Assembly: GCF_000255655.1 (NCBI RefSeq)
Contig: NZ_JH636435.1
Coordinates: forward strand, 870,209-934,208
DNA from: Schlesneria paludicola DSM 18645
GTDB lineage: Bacteria; Planctomycetota; Planctomycetia; Planctomycetales; Planctomycetaceae
Reading direction: 5' to 3'
Length of the DNA: 64,000 bases
The notes under the pieces were generated by a model that was not told the DNA's origin, made no database searches, and saw nothing but the letters and a program-made list of their open reading frames with translations. The position numbers were made by a program, and so were the translations under genes. Each line of letters starts with the position of its first letter. Position 1 is the first letter of the stretch. Shown one piece after another: positions 29,982 through 39,990 of this stretch.

Positions 29982-32900
29982 ATGCCCTTTCGACCACTGA
30001 TCAGCCTGATTGCGATCGCGACGATGACGACGGCGGCTCTTGCGCACGAGCCCAAGTTTCAATCGAAGGTGCTTCGCACATCGACCAAGGGACACGCGGT
30101 CGACATCGACATCGATATCACCGGCGCGAAGGAACTTTACCTGATCGCTCTCGATGGCGACGGTGAGATCACGGCCGACTGGGCGGACTGGGCGGAGCCG
30201 CGTTTGATCGGGCCCAATGGCGAAAAGAAGCTGACCGAACTGACCTGGAAGTCAGCAAACACCGAATTTGGACAAGTGAGCGTTAACCGGAACGCCAACG
30301 GTGATCCACTCAGGATCGATGGCGTGTCCGTTCCCTATGGAATCGGGACTCACGCCAATTCCGCGATCGCTTACGACCTGCCAGCGGGATTCACGCGGTT
30401 CAAAACCCGTGCTGGAATCGACAATGGTGGTTCGGAGCAGGGCAGTGCCAGTTCCATTCAATTTCTGGTTTTCACCGAGCCCCCCTCCGAGAAGTACACG
30501 CAACGGGGTATCGCCCAGCGTGCCGATGTCCATGAAGCCAAGAACGCCGTTGCGGGCTTGGACGTGGCCGACGGCCTAGAAGTCACCCTCTTCGCATCGG
30601 AAGCCTCGGGCATGCTCAGCCCGGCCGACATTGATATCGATCACTTGGGCCGGGTCTGGGTTTGTGAAGTCGTCAACTATCGTCATCGCAGTGGCGAACG
30701 AAAAGAGGGCGACCGCATTCTGATCATCGAAGATACGGATGGCGATGGCATCTCGGATCGCCAATCAACGTTCTATCAAGGGCCTGAAGTTGATTCGGCT
30801 CTTGGAATCTGTGTCTTGCCAACGCTTTCCGGCCGCGGCACTAAAGCGATCATTTCCTGTGCCCCAAACGTTTGGATATTCACGGATGAAGACGGCGACT
30901 TGAAGGCTGACAAGAAAGAGTTGCTCTTCACCAACGCCGGTCGGCCTCAGCATGATCACTCGACTCATGCCGCGGTCTTTGGCCCTGACGGAAAACTCTA
31001 CTGGAACTTCGGCAACACGGGCGAAAAGGTTTGCGACAAAGTCGGCAAACCGATCATTGACGTTGCAGGGCATGACGTCATCGCCAACGGCAAACCGTAC
31101 CGCCAAGGGATGGCCTTTCGGTGCAACCTGGATGGAAAGGAGTTTGAAGTCCTTGGACACAACTTCCGTAACAACTATGAACTTTCCGTCGACAGTTTTG
31201 GCACCGTCTGGCAATCAGACAACGATGATGATGGGAACAAAGGTGTTCGCATCAACTACGTGATGGAAGGCGGGAACTTTGGTTATACGGACGAAATGAC
31301 CGGTGCTGGCTGGCAGACACCGCGTACCAATCTGGAAGCCGAAATCCCGCTCAGGCATTGGCATCTGAACGACCCCGGCGTCGTCCCGAATCTCGTTCAA
31401 ACCGGCGCAGGTTCACCCACGGGGATCTGCTTCTATGAAGGAATGCTGCTTCCCGAACTGTTCCGCAATCAGATCATCCACTGTGACGCAGGTCCGAACG
31501 TCGTCCGCTCGTATCCGGCGACGAAATCGGGTGCCGGATACAAAGCGGAGATTGTGGATCTGCTGGCCGGTACAAGAGACAACTGGTTCCGCCCGTCGGA
31601 CGTCTGCGTCGCCCCCGATGGATCGTTGATCGTCGCCGACTGGTACGATCCCGGCGTCGGTGGCCACCGCATGGGCGATGTCGACAAAGGACGCCTATTC
31701 CGGATCGCACCACCAAAGACTGCTTACAAGACACCACGCGTCGATGTCTCGACAATCGAAGGCGCCATCGCCGCGTTGAAAAGCCCCAACCTGGCGACGC
31801 GATACATCGGTTGGACGGCGTTGCATACGATGAAGGGCCCACAGGTCACGACCTCCTTGCAGAAGGTTCTCGAAGCGGATTCGAGTCCACAAGTTCGCGC
31901 CCGCGCCCTGGGGGTGCTCGCCAAATCTCCAGCGACTCGTAACAACGCGTTGGACGCGGCAATGCGGGACAAGAACTCGGATGTTCGCATCGCAGGACTT
32001 CGATTGGCACGCCAAAAGCTGCCTGATGAGTCACAAGCCGTTCACACGAGCGACTTGGTCAAACGGCTCGAAACCCTAATTGATGACGCGGCGATCGAGG
32101 TTCGACGAGAATGCGCATTGGCGCTCCGCTTGTTGAAGCATCCACGCAAGCAGGCCCTGTGGGCGAAACTGGCCGTTCAGCACGAAGGGTCGGATCGGTG
32201 GTATCTTGAAGCCTTGGGAATCGGTGCAGACCACGATTGGGACGCCTGCCTAGCCGCTGCCCTTGAGTTGGCGGGTCACCCTTCAGATCACGATCTGGCA
32301 GACAACGCGATCGCGCGAGACATCTTCTGGCGATCGCGTGCATCGACGACACCCCAAAAGCTGGCGACGATTCTCGCGTCTGATCAGGTTGCGGCGATCG
32401 ACGCCCCCCGTTACCTGAGGTCCTTTGACTTCGTCACAAGCCCTACGAAAGAAGCAGCGCTGGTCGAACTGGCATTCGGAAAGTTTGGCAGCGATGCCAA
32501 GACGATGCTCATCAACTCGGAAGCGATCAGCCGATTGGACGGATTCGACATCACGAAGAATCCTGTCCATCAGGTGGCAATGGACCGAATTCTGAATGGC
32601 CTTCAGGGACAACCTCAATTCGTGACGCTGATTGACAAGTTCAATGTCGTCAATCGATTTCCCGACCTGCTCACACTCGCCCAGGTGAAGCCGGACGAGC
32701 AACTGAGCATTGACGCAATCCGCGTCCTCCTTGGAAAGAAACAGACTGCGCTTTTGAATGCGGCTCTCGCCACGACGAAGGGCACATCCGCTCTGGCGAC
32801 GGCGACGGCCTTAAGTAACTCGGGCGATGCGCGTGCCGCAGAGCTGTTGTTGCCGATCGCCTTGAGTGAGAGCCTTCCACTGGACCTACGACGCGAAGCC

Positions 32901-33542
32901 ATCAAAGGTGCGGCCCGCTCGAAAGCGGGCGTGCTGGAACTTGTGAAACTGGCAGAATCACAGAAAACCGATGAATCGCTGGCCCCAGCACTCTCGGCGG
33001 CGTTTTATGGATCATCCGTCGAAGACGCTCGGCTGGCGGCTGCAAAGCTGTTCCCTTTGCCACCCGGAAAGGATTCGAAGCCATTGCCGCCGTTGACGGA
33101 ATTGGCCCAGATGAAAGGCAATCTCAACAACGGCCAGAAGTTGTTCGCTTCGATCGGGAAGTGCAATACCTGCCACATCGTGAACGACGCCGGAAAGGAA
33201 GTCGGACCGAATCTTTCAGAGATCGGTGCGAAACTGAGTCGTCAGGCGATGTTTGAATCGATCGTGTTTCCGAGTGCGGGGATCAGCCATAACTATGAAT
33301 CCTCGATCCTCGCCCTCAAAGATGGCACAACTCAGACCGGCATCATCACGAGCGAAGATCCTGACAGCATCAGCATCAAGGGAATTGATGCGATCGTGCG
33401 AAGAATCCCGCGCGATGAAATCGAAGAGCGTGTAAAACAAAAGATCTCGCTGATGCCGGCCGACCTGCCGAAGATCCTGTCCCAAGAGGAATTGGCAGAC
33501 ATTGTCGAATATCTGACCACGCTCAAGAAATCAAAAAAGTGA
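29982..33542 (+). CDS. PVC-type large secreted protein: NPCBM-like domain, dehydrogenase-like propeller, HEAT repeats and c-type heme domain
   Basis: 1186 residues. The ATG at 29982 has GGAG nine bases upstream; an ATG at 29967 is the alternative. Signal peptide PLISLIAIATMTTAALA. Residues about 25–170 look like an NPCBM carbohydrate-binding module (YGIGTHANSAIAYDLPAGFT). Residues about 185–560 form the planctomycete/verrucomicrobial 'membrane-bound dehydrogenase' propeller (VTLFASEASGMLSPADIDID, DHSTHAAVFGPDGKLYW). Residues about 590–1000 are helical HEAT-like repeats. The C-terminus has a heme site CNTCH at 1061–1065, with a candidate distal Met near the end. It probably transfers electrons from sugar oxidation. 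It follows the DUF1080–ThuA gene by 61 bases, a likely operon. Confidence 0.92.
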   Translation: MPFRPLISLIAIATMTTAALAHEPKFQSKVLRTSTKGHAVDIDIDITGAKELYLIALDGDGEITADWADWAEPRLIGPNGEKKLTELTWKSANTEFGQVSVNRNANGDPLRIDGVSVPYGIGTHANSAIAYDLPAGFTRFKTRAGIDNGGSEQGSASSIQFLVFTEPPSEKYTQRGIAQRADVHEAKNAVAGLDVADGLEVTLFASEASGMLSPADIDIDHLGRVWVCEVVNYRHRSGERKEGDRILIIEDTDGDGISDRQSTFYQGPEVDSALGICVLPTLSGRGTKAIISCAPNVWIFTDEDGDLKADKKELLFTNAGRPQHDHSTHAAVFGPDGKLYWNFGNTGEKVCDKVGKPIIDVAGHDVIANGKPYRQGMAFRCNLDGKEFEVLGHNFRNNYELSVDSFGTVWQSDNDDDGNKGVRINYVMEGGNFGYTDEMTGAGWQTPRTNLEAEIPLRHWHLNDPGVVPNLVQTGAGSPTGICFYEGMLLPELFRNQIIHCDAGPNVVRSYPATKSGAGYKAEIVDLLAGTRDNWFRPSDVCVAPDGSLIVADWYDPGVGGHRMGDVDKGRLFRIAPPKTAYKTPRVDVSTIEGAIAALKSPNLATRYIGWTALHTMKGPQVTTSLQKVLEADSSPQVRARALGVLAKSPATRNNALDAAMRDKNSDVRIAGLRLARQKLPDESQAVHTSDLVKRLETLIDDAAIEVRRECALALRLLKHPRKQALWAKLAVQHEGSDRWYLEALGIGADHDWDACLAAALELAGHPSDHDLADNAIARDIFWRSRASTTPQKLATILASDQVAAIDAPRYLRSFDFVTSPTKEAALVELAFGKFGSDAKTMLINSEAISRLDGFDITKNPVHQVAMDRILNGLQGQPQFVTLIDKFNVVNRFPDLLTLAQVKPDEQLSIDAIRVLLGKKQTALLNAALATTKGTSALATATALSNSGDARAAELLLPIALSESLPLDLRREAIKGAARSKAGVLELVKLAESQKTDESLAPALSAAFYGSSVEDARLAAAKLFPLPPGKDSKPLPPLTELAQMKGNLNNGQKLFASIGKCNTCHIVNDAGKEVGPNLSEIGAKLSRQAMFESIVFPSAGISHNYESSILALKDGTTQTGIITSEDPDSISIKGIDAIVRRIPRDEIEERVKQKISLMPADLPKILSQEELADIVEYLTTLKKSKK

Positions 33543-33549
33543 TGGCAAA

Positions 33550-33650
33550 CCGCCTGTTGAAACAGACGGGAATGGGCTTTGGCCTGACTCACAAACGCCA
33601 TGATCTCGTGCCGACATTGCGGCCCATTCCCCTATTTCAATAGGTTGCTA
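33550..33650. repeat. Terminal-inverted-repeat element, copy 2
   Basis: Left arm 33551–33577 (CGCCTGTTGAAACAG…GGAATGGGC) pairs imperfectly with right arm 33622–33649 (GCCCATTCC…TTTCAATAGGTTGCT). Read in reverse complement, the right arm gives TAGCAACCTATTGAAATAGG, the same motif as the other two copies. It starts seven bases after the cytochrome stop codon and ends before the ABC permease, so a folded transcript could end the upstream operon. Confidence 0.72.
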
Positions 33651-33687
33651 CTCCTCGGCCCGATGCAGACCGGAAAAGAGATTCCGC

Positions 33688-34803
33688 ATGTTGAAACCTC
33701 AAGACGTGGCATTGACGCCCCGCGTGCAACTGGCCGATCTGGCCCCGCTGATTAGTCTCGGCACATTGATCCTGGTGTTTTCTCTCGTTGCCAGCGATTT
33801 CGTCAGCCTCAGTACGTTCTCGTTGATCATGAAGCAAGGGGCCGTGTTGGCCATTGTTGCAACGGGCCTGACCTTTGTCCTGCTCTGCGCGGAAATCGAT
33901 TTGTCTGTCGGCATGATTGCCTTGTTGGCATCCTGTTTTTGCGGTGTTCTTTGGGAATCCTCTTTTGCAGCGGGGCCCAAAGAAATCAATGGAACGGCGA
34001 ACGTCTCGCTGCTGACCATGGCCATTGTGATCTTCGTCCCGCTCATCACCGCGATTCTGCTGGGACTGGTTTCGGGATATCTGACAATCTCATCGGGCCT
34101 GCCAAGTTTTATCATCACTCTGGCGATGATGAACATCGCCTTGGGGCTGGCCCGCTTCCTGACGCGAAGTCAGAAATTTGCCGTGCCGCCGGTCCTCGTG
34201 CGGCTTGGAAATGCCCAAGTTCTGGAAATAAACGGCCAGCGATTGGGCACGCTCAGTATTCCGCAAAGTGCGGTCGTCGCCGCGGTGGTGATGATTGTGG
34301 CACATATTGTATTGCAGCACACCCGGTTCGGCCGGTACGTCTATATGACAGGCGGCAATCGCCAGGCCGCCCGGCTTGCCGGGGTTCGCACGGAACGAAT
34401 CGTGATTGCTTGCCTCGCGATCTGTGCCGGAACCGCCGCATGTGGAGGCCTGGTCACCGCGGGACGCATGAACGGAGTCACCCTCGACCAGAACGTCGAC
34501 CTGCTTCTCGACGCAGTTGCTTGCGTCGTACTGGGTGGCACCAGTCTCTTCGGCGGTGAAGGCAGCATCGGCCGGACGCTGATAGGAGTCCTCAGCTTCA
34601 CCGTACTGAAGGTGGGACTCAATCTGACCAACGTCGAGCGGCTGGTCAAACAGCTGCCGATTTCGCCGGCATTGAAAGAAACGTGGCTCAAAGCGAGTTG
34701 GGTCACACAGTTCGACCTGCTACGCCCGTTCTTGCTGGGTGTGGTGTTGATGATCGCACTCGTCATTCACGGTCGGCTCGTGAAACGACGCACCGACGCC
34801 TGA
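33688..34803 (+). CDS. ABC transporter permease of the ribose/xylose/autoinducer (BPD_transp_2) type
   Basis: 371 residues with about eight to ten hydrophobic helices. Family signatures: LAIVATGLTFVLLCAEIDLSVG (the E-I-D-L-S-V-G motif) and GGTSLFGGEGSIGRTLIGV (the G-G-x-S-L-x-G-G-x-G motif). Also seen is the helical pair around NRQAARLAGVRTERI, typical of RbsC/XylH permeases. Such permeases need an ATPase (RbsA type) and a periplasmic binding protein. Neither is adjacent here, since the following gene is convergent and unrelated. Confidence 0.9.
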   Translation: MLKPQDVALTPRVQLADLAPLISLGTLILVFSLVASDFVSLSTFSLIMKQGAVLAIVATGLTFVLLCAEIDLSVGMIALLASCFCGVLWESSFAAGPKEINGTANVSLLTMAIVIFVPLITAILLGLVSGYLTISSGLPSFIITLAMMNIALGLARFLTRSQKFAVPPVLVRLGNAQVLEINGQRLGTLSIPQSAVVAAVVMIVAHIVLQHTRFGRYVYMTGGNRQAARLAGVRTERIVIACLAICAGTAACGGLVTAGRMNGVTLDQNVDLLLDAVACVVLGGTSLFGGEGSIGRTLIGVLSFTVLKVGLNLTNVERLVKQLPISPALKETWLKASWVTQFDLLRPFLLGVVLMIALVIHGRLVKRRTDA

Positions 34804-34836
34804 GGGAATCAGCCCCACCCGTTACGGCGCAACCAT

Positions 34837-36333
34837 TCACGGTTTCGACTTGGCGACATCCAGGCAGAGCAAATTGTCTTCACTTCGCAGGTAAAGCCGT
34901 CCACGGGAAAGAACGGGAGCCGCCCAGGCAGGGTATCGAACCTGCTTGAATGATGCTCGGCTGATCTGCTCGAACTTTTCCCGATTCAGGCGAGCCAAAG
35001 CTAGAACACCACGCTCACCAAGGATGATGTATTTTCCGTCAACGGCAATTTTGGAACCACGGCCAAAGATCGTGGCAGGCTTGCCGTTCACGTCGACGAT
35101 CTCGCCTTGACCGTTGATCCGCAGTTGATTGAGCGGACCATCGTAACCGTTCGTTTCCCACTGCAACTCGCCCGTTTTGAAATCGAGGCACTGCAGCATT
35201 CCTTCCTCTTCATGACGGCCACTAAAACCATAGATGCAGCCATCACGATAAATCGGTGTCGACCAGTGCGTCGACATCCCGCGTTTATTGCGCCAGACAA
35301 CTTCATAATCAGTCCCCGCTGGCTGAACCTTGAGCAACGCAGCCCCGGTTTCGTATGCGGCTGACAAGAAGATATTGTCGTCGACAACGACGGGCCTGGC
35401 CGCGTTCACCGATTCGTGGACGCGGGCGCGGAACCAGTACTTGAAACGCAGTGATCCGTCTTGAGGGTTCAGCGAAACCAGCCCCTGCCGCATCAGACAC
35501 AACAAGTGCTTTTGACCATGAATGGTCGCAACGATGGGCGAGGAATAGCTGACGATCATTTCCTTGCCAGTCCAGCGGTAGGGCTTGCCTCCCTGATCCG
35601 TCTCGACATTGTCCCAGGTCTTTTGACCGACACTTTCCCAAACTGTCTTTCCAGTCTCTGCATCGAATGCGACGACGCCCGAATCAGGCTGGCCGCCGAC
35701 CAATACGATCAACAAGTTTCCTTCCAGAATCGGCGTACATCCCGCTCCAAAGAAGTGCCCCGGTACGTCCCACTCCTTGGCCGTATCGTGTTCCCACACC
35801 AGCTTGCCCGTTTCGAGATCGAGACAGACCAAACGTCCCTGGGCACCGAACGTATAACAACGGGTCCTGGTCAGGACGGGCGAACAGCGTGGCCCGTTGT
35901 TGTAGCCATAGGGATCTGAAAAATCGGTGTCGTAGTCATAGCTCCACAGCGGCGTTCCATCGTCCGCCTGAACGCATTCGATCAAATCTCGGTCACGTTG
36001 CCGATGGTGAATCACCAGCCGGTTTCCCAGCACCGATGGCGAGCTATACCCCTTACCAATCCGCTTCTGCCACAGCACCGGTGGCCCATCGTCGGGCCAT
36101 TCGTCAAGCAAGCCCGTTTCGTCCGAAACCCCGGTCCCATGTGGACCAAGAAAACTCGACCAGTCGTGCCCCGGACGATCACCTGCGGGTACAACCGTCT
36201 TGGCCTGCTTCCCCGTGGGCGCTTTGGGAGAGTCAGCATGAACGGCTGCGGTTGGCAGCAGCAGCAGCGTGATACCGCATGAAACACACCTCGCGATCGT
36301 TGCCACGCACACTCGCTGAATGAGACTTTTCAC
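34837..36333 (-). CDS. Secreted PQQ-like beta-propeller repeat protein
   Basis: 498 residues from a GTG at 36333; no ATG fits better. A signal peptide covers about 1–33 (VSCGITLLLLPTAAVHA). The mature protein has the WSSFLGPHGTGVSDETGLL opening common to planctomycete PQQ-like proteins, then about seven blades with motifs such as LVCLDLETGKLVWEHD, VVAFDAETGKTVWES and LQCLDFKTGELQWETN. The fold is that of BamB and quinoprotein dehydrogenases, but the Trp-disc of PQQ enzymes is not obvious, so cofactor binding is uncertain. It is convergent with the ABC permease. Confidence 0.88.
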   Translation of the reverse strand: MKSLIQRVCVATIARCVSCGITLLLLPTAAVHADSPKAPTGKQAKTVVPAGDRPGHDWSSFLGPHGTGVSDETGLLDEWPDDGPPVLWQKRIGKGYSSPSVLGNRLVIHHRQRDRDLIECVQADDGTPLWSYDYDTDFSDPYGYNNGPRCSPVLTRTRCYTFGAQGRLVCLDLETGKLVWEHDTAKEWDVPGHFFGAGCTPILEGNLLIVLVGGQPDSGVVAFDAETGKTVWESVGQKTWDNVETDQGGKPYRWTGKEMIVSYSSPIVATIHGQKHLLCLMRQGLVSLNPQDGSLRFKYWFRARVHESVNAARPVVVDDNIFLSAAYETGAALLKVQPAGTDYEVVWRNKRGMSTHWSTPIYRDGCIYGFSGRHEEEGMLQCLDFKTGELQWETNGYDGPLNQLRINGQGEIVDVNGKPATIFGRGSKIAVDGKYIILGERGVLALARLNREKFEQISRASFKQVRYPAWAAPVLSRGRLYLRSEDNLLCLDVAKSKP

Positions 36334-36348
36334 TTTGGACGCTCACAA

Positions 36349-36389
36349 CAAAAGAAAAGAAGCCCGGCAGCAGTAACTACCGAGCTTCT
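36349..36389 (-). terminator. Rho-independent terminator of the S1-domain gene
   Basis: Read on the minus strand, AGAAGCTCGGTAG pairs with CTGCCGGGCTTCT around TTACTG, giving 13 pairs of which two are G·U, followed by TTTTCTTTT. It lies 84 bases after the S1 gene's stop codon, before the minus-strand PQQ gene begins. Confidence 0.85.
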
Positions 36390-36472
36390 AAAAATAATTC
36401 ATTTCGACGTCATCAAACAGTCAGACGGCAGAAACACGGAAACTCAGTTCCGCCTTCGACCGCGAACGTTGA

Positions 36473-38131
36473 TCACTTGAAGTCACCTGGGTTACCGAAC
36501 AAGCCACCACCGGCGCCTGTCGCTTTTCCACCACGGAGCGGCTCTTTGCGTTTGCGCTCGTAGGCTTCACCCTTGCCAGGTGCCAGATCTTCGTCTTTCG
36601 GCTTCTCTGGCTTCTGCTTCAACGCCTTCATCGAAAGACTGATTCGCTGACGATCGGGAGCAACTTCCAAAACCTGAGCCTGGATCTCTTGTCCGACATT
36701 GACGACATCCGTCACTTTGCGAATTCGCTGATGGTCGATTTCGCTGATATGAATCAGGCCTTCGACGCCTGGTTCGAGTTCCACGAACGCACCGAAATCG
36801 GTCGTACGAGTGACCTTACCGGACACTTCTTTACCAACGGCATACGTTTCGTTGACGCTGCCCCAGGGGTTGTGCGCCAGTTGTCGCATCCCGAGACCGA
36901 TTTTTTGTTTTTCACGATCGAGCGACAGCACGACGACGTCGCACTGCTGACCTTCCTGCAGGACTTCTGACGGATGCTTCACCCGCGTCCAGCTCATTTC
37001 ACCAATGTGGAGGAAGCCATCCGCTCCGCCCAAATCGATGAATGCGCCATAGTCCTTGATCGTTTTAACGGTTCCCGAGTACTGCTGACCGACTTCCACC
37101 TTTTCCCAGAAGGCCCCGGCCAGCTCTTTGCGTTCGGCGATCATGACCGCACGGCGGCTGACGACCAGATTTCGCTTGGCGGGGTTCAATTCGGTGATCT
37201 GCACCGTCAACTTCTGGCCGACCAGGCTTTCCATCGACGATACAAACCCGAGATCGACCTGACTGGCGGGAAGGAATGCCCGCATCCCGCCGACGGTCAC
37301 TTCCAGACCACCCTTGTTTGTCTTGTTGACGATACACTCGGTGATCTGACCAACGTTCAGTTCGTCCCAGTTCCCGCGTGCCTTGCGGGTCGCCTTGGGA
37401 AGATTGACCATGATGACGCTGTTCTCGGGATCGTATTTTTCGACGATGACCAAGAACTCTTCACCAACTCGTGGTTGCTTTCCTTGTGGAAACTGACGCA
37501 CGGGCAGAACGCCTGGCGAACGGTAGCCGACTTCGCAGAAGACATCGTCGGCTGTCACGCTTTGGACTTTTGCCTTGAGCTTCGCACCCGATTCCAGTTG
37601 ATCTTCGCTCGCTGGCAAATCCGACGTCGATGACGAAGGATTCAACGCCCCAGGAGGCGCTTCGGTCGGAGCAATCATCTGGCCCGACATCGCGGCTTCG
37701 ATTTCTTTCTCGAGCCCATCGTCAAGCGACAACTGCTTGGGCGGAAGTTCGATCTGGCCGAGCGGCACGTTGGGGTTCGCTGCGACAGCGCCTTCCGCAG
37801 CGGCCAATGCGGCCTCTTCGGATTCGACTTCGGCACCGATGCTTCCCACGGCCCGTGACTGACTGTCATTCACGGTTGGATTGAGCTGTGGTCGCTTCCG
37901 CGTCTCGTCGCTTGCCGTTTCAGCGGCATTCGATGGTTCGGGTTCGCTTGCAGCGATGGCCGGAGTCTCGGTAGCAACCGGAGTCTCTGTCACAGACTCT
38001 GACGGTGCGACCGTGGGGCTCAATGTTTGGGTGGGGCTCAATGTTTGGACCGATTCCACTTGGCCGTCCTGCGGCGTCATCACTTCACCATTCATCGTAA
38101 CGAACCCTAACTCATCGAATGACTCGCGCAT
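36473..38131 (-). CDS. rpsA: S1 RNA-binding domain protein (30S ribosomal protein S1-like)
   Basis: 552 residues. Four S1 domains lie at about 183–245, 258–327, 347–416 and 432–502, the last two nearly canonical ([20 protein letters not shown] and [20 protein letters not shown]). E. coli S1 has six. The first 180 residues are an acidic, Ala/Thr/Pro/Ser-rich low-complexity extension. The C-terminal 45 residues are Lys/Pro/Gly-rich. It probably recruits mRNA to the 30S subunit, but a general RNA-binding role is possible. The start is uncertain: the ATG at 38131 or an internal ATG at 38095. A clear terminator follows. Confidence 0.88.
   Translation of the reverse strand: MRESFDELGFVTMNGEVMTPQDGQVESVQTLSPTQTLSPTVAPSESVTETPVATETPAIAASEPEPSNAAETASDETRKRPQLNPTVNDSQSRAVGSIGAEVESEEAALAAAEGAVAANPNVPLGQIELPPKQLSLDDGLEKEIEAAMSGQMIAPTEAPPGALNPSSSTSDLPASEDQLESGAKLKAKVQSVTADDVFCEVGYRSPGVLPVRQFPQGKQPRVGEEFLVIVEKYDPENSVIMVNLPKATRKARGNWDELNVGQITECIVNKTNKGGLEVTVGGMRAFLPASQVDLGFVSSMESLVGQKLTVQITELNPAKRNLVVSRRAVMIAERKELAGAFWEKVEVGQQYSGTVKTIKDYGAFIDLGGADGFLHIGEMSWTRVKHPSEVLQEGQQCDVVVLSLDREKQKIGLGMRQLAHNPWGSVNETYAVGKEVSGKVTRTTDFGAFVELEPGVEGLIHISEIDHQRIRKVTDVVNVGQEIQAQVLEVAPDRQRISLSMKALKQKPEKPKDEDLAPGKGEAYERKRKEPLRGGKATGAGGGLFGNPGDFK
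38013..38048. repeat. 18-bp perfect tandem duplication inside the S1 gene
   Basis: GTGGGGCTCAATGTTTGG occurs twice in a row, at 38013–38030 and 38031–38048. It is in frame and encodes a repeated six-residue unit in the low-complexity N-terminus ([12 protein letters not shown]). This looks like recent slippage or expansion. Confidence 0.9.
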
Positions 38132-38348
38132 GGCCGAATTGCAATGCGCAGAAATGAAACCAAATCACACTCAATCACTAATACGGGGCCGAACGCCCGA
38201 GATGACTCATGACAAGGTTCTGTTCCACTCTTCCAAATGAACGGCTGCTACGGTAATCGAATCAGAAATGGAAAGCCAGTTTCACCCGTCGTTTCATCGA
38301 ATTCTTACAAAAGGACTGGTGCGGCATTTCGGACGTCGATTGAAACAC

Positions 38349-39413
38349 TCAGGGTGTTCCCGACAGACCAACTGGCATCGGAACCGGGGTGTCGGACAAT
38401 GGCACGGGCAGATCATGTAGCGGAACGCCCGCATTCGACGTGGGTCCAGCGCTCAATGGCGCGGGTTGATCATTCAGCTTTGGCAGGCTCGTCGGCACCG
38501 CAGCCACAGGTTCATTGGCCGGACTCGCGGGTGGATTCAGGAAGTACGTGATATGACTCGTATCGCCCTGACTGTTCATCTGTAACGCAGCCTCAAGATA
38601 ATCGCGTGATCGTCCATCATTCATCAGGTGCAGTACGGCTCCCAACAGAAAGAGACGATCTGCACTCTGGAGATCGTCTTTCACCCATTCGCTTAGTTGA
38701 CTGAGCACCGAGTTTCGTACGGCCAGGTTGCCGATTCCCAACAGTTCGTCCATCCGCTTGCCAGTTCGAGCGATCGCGTGATCCAGCGTCACGGCGCGTT
38801 TCAGCTCGCGAATGGAGGAATCGAATCGCTTGACGACCACAAAGCACAAGCCAAGTCGCAAATGCGCTTCGGCCCGATCGGGTGCCGCCGAAACGGCACT
38901 GGCATAGGCGGCACGCGCTTCCGCCCACTTTTGATCGCGCATCCGCTGATCACCCCGCACCTGGTATTCAAGACTTTTCATCCTTGCAGCGGGAGACGAG
39001 CTTTTCGGTTTGGGTTCCGTATCCCCGAACGCCAACGGAACGATGATCGGCGGCGCGGTGACGGGTGGTGCATTGGGTACGAGTTGAGTTGGCTGGGGAA
39101 TATAAGGCAGGTATCCGTACCGCGGCCCAATCGAGAAGCCGATTGTGCGGCCAAAGGAAACGCCAGAATAGCGGCCGCCAGAATGGTACGGATACGCCGT
39201 CAATTGAATGTCGTGCGAATGTCCGTATGAAAACGGTGGTCCATACGAATGTGGATGCGAATGCGAGCGTGAAACGGTCGACGGATGCGAATGTCCGCGC
39301 GACGGACTTCCGTCTGACCGCTGGACATGAGACGAGTAATACTGCGCCCCGACGGGTGCTGAGGAACAAACTAACAGCAGAATTATGACACAACCGACGC
39401 CAAGTGTTCGCAT
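38349..39413 (-). CDS. Secreted His-rich tetratricopeptide-repeat protein
   Basis: 354 residues from the ATG at 39413, chosen because it starts a good signal peptide (MRTLGVGCVIILLLVCSSAP, then VGAQ); the open frame extends to 39605 but that part is not protein-like. After the signal comes a His/Ser-rich stretch (about 30–70, with GHSHPS, SHSHPHS and YGHSHD), then a Pro-rich spacer. TPR-type helices follow at about 150–270 (AEARAAYASAVSAAPDRAEA, HLRLGLCFVVVKRFDSSIRE). The C-terminal tail is Pro-rich. Histidines may bind metal, but this is only inference. No family name beyond TPR. Confidence 0.78.
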   Translation of the reverse strand: MRTLGVGCVIILLLVCSSAPVGAQYYSSHVQRSDGSPSRGHSHPSTVSRSHSHPHSYGPPFSYGHSHDIQLTAYPYHSGGRYSGVSFGRTIGFSIGPRYGYLPYIPQPTQLVPNAPPVTAPPIIVPLAFGDTEPKPKSSSPAARMKSLEYQVRGDQRMRDQKWAEARAAYASAVSAAPDRAEAHLRLGLCFVVVKRFDSSIRELKRAVTLDHAIARTGKRMDELLGIGNLAVRNSVLSQLSEWVKDDLQSADRLFLLGAVLHLMNDGRSRDYLEAALQMNSQGDTSHITYFLNPPASPANEPVAAVPTSLPKLNDQPAPLSAGPTSNAGVPLHDLPVPLSDTPVPMPVGLSGTP

Positions 39414-39990
39414 ACTTCGAATCCCATCCGCGTCCTGCGACGAAGCACATCGATACGAAATCATCATCAAGGCACGGCCAAGCCGCCGAATCCATTCCAA
39501 GTGGCATCGCCAAACTGCACTGACAGGATCGTGCGCTTCGCTCGCGGCTTTTTGGCCTGCTTGCAGTGCGTTCATCGACAAGTCAATTCCAAATTGAAGC
39601 GGCACCCAAGTGTCAGTTTACCCAATGTCCGTCATCGAGAACACTCAATCCATCCTGCCATGGGTGATTTTGCCACCTGGCCGATGCGAGCGGTCAAGGG
39701 ACGAAAAAATTCCGGAAACGAGAAATCGCTTCAAACCGGGCGTCGCCCCCTCGGAACTGCGTTGAGTCACAAGCAGACGTCAGATTAAGATCGTGACAGA
39801 ATACAGAGGGGATGACCGACCGACAAACGACGTCACATGCGGTCAGTTTGGCTGCCAACTGGACAACTTCGATGGCGAGCGTCACAGTCTCGACGTGAAA
39901 ATTGACTGGTCGTAGCGAAACGCGAATTAAAATAGCAATTGAGTCACTCCATTCGGCAACTCAGTTCAACATCAGGGCGAAGGATTTGAC
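39414..39990. other. Divergent intergenic region (TPR / Adk-like)
   Basis: 577 bases between divergent genes; promoters for both should be here. A TTGACT at 39902 with TAAAAT 20 bases later is the best but weak candidate for the kinase gene. I see no gene, hairpin with T-tract or repeat family in it. Confidence 0.45.
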
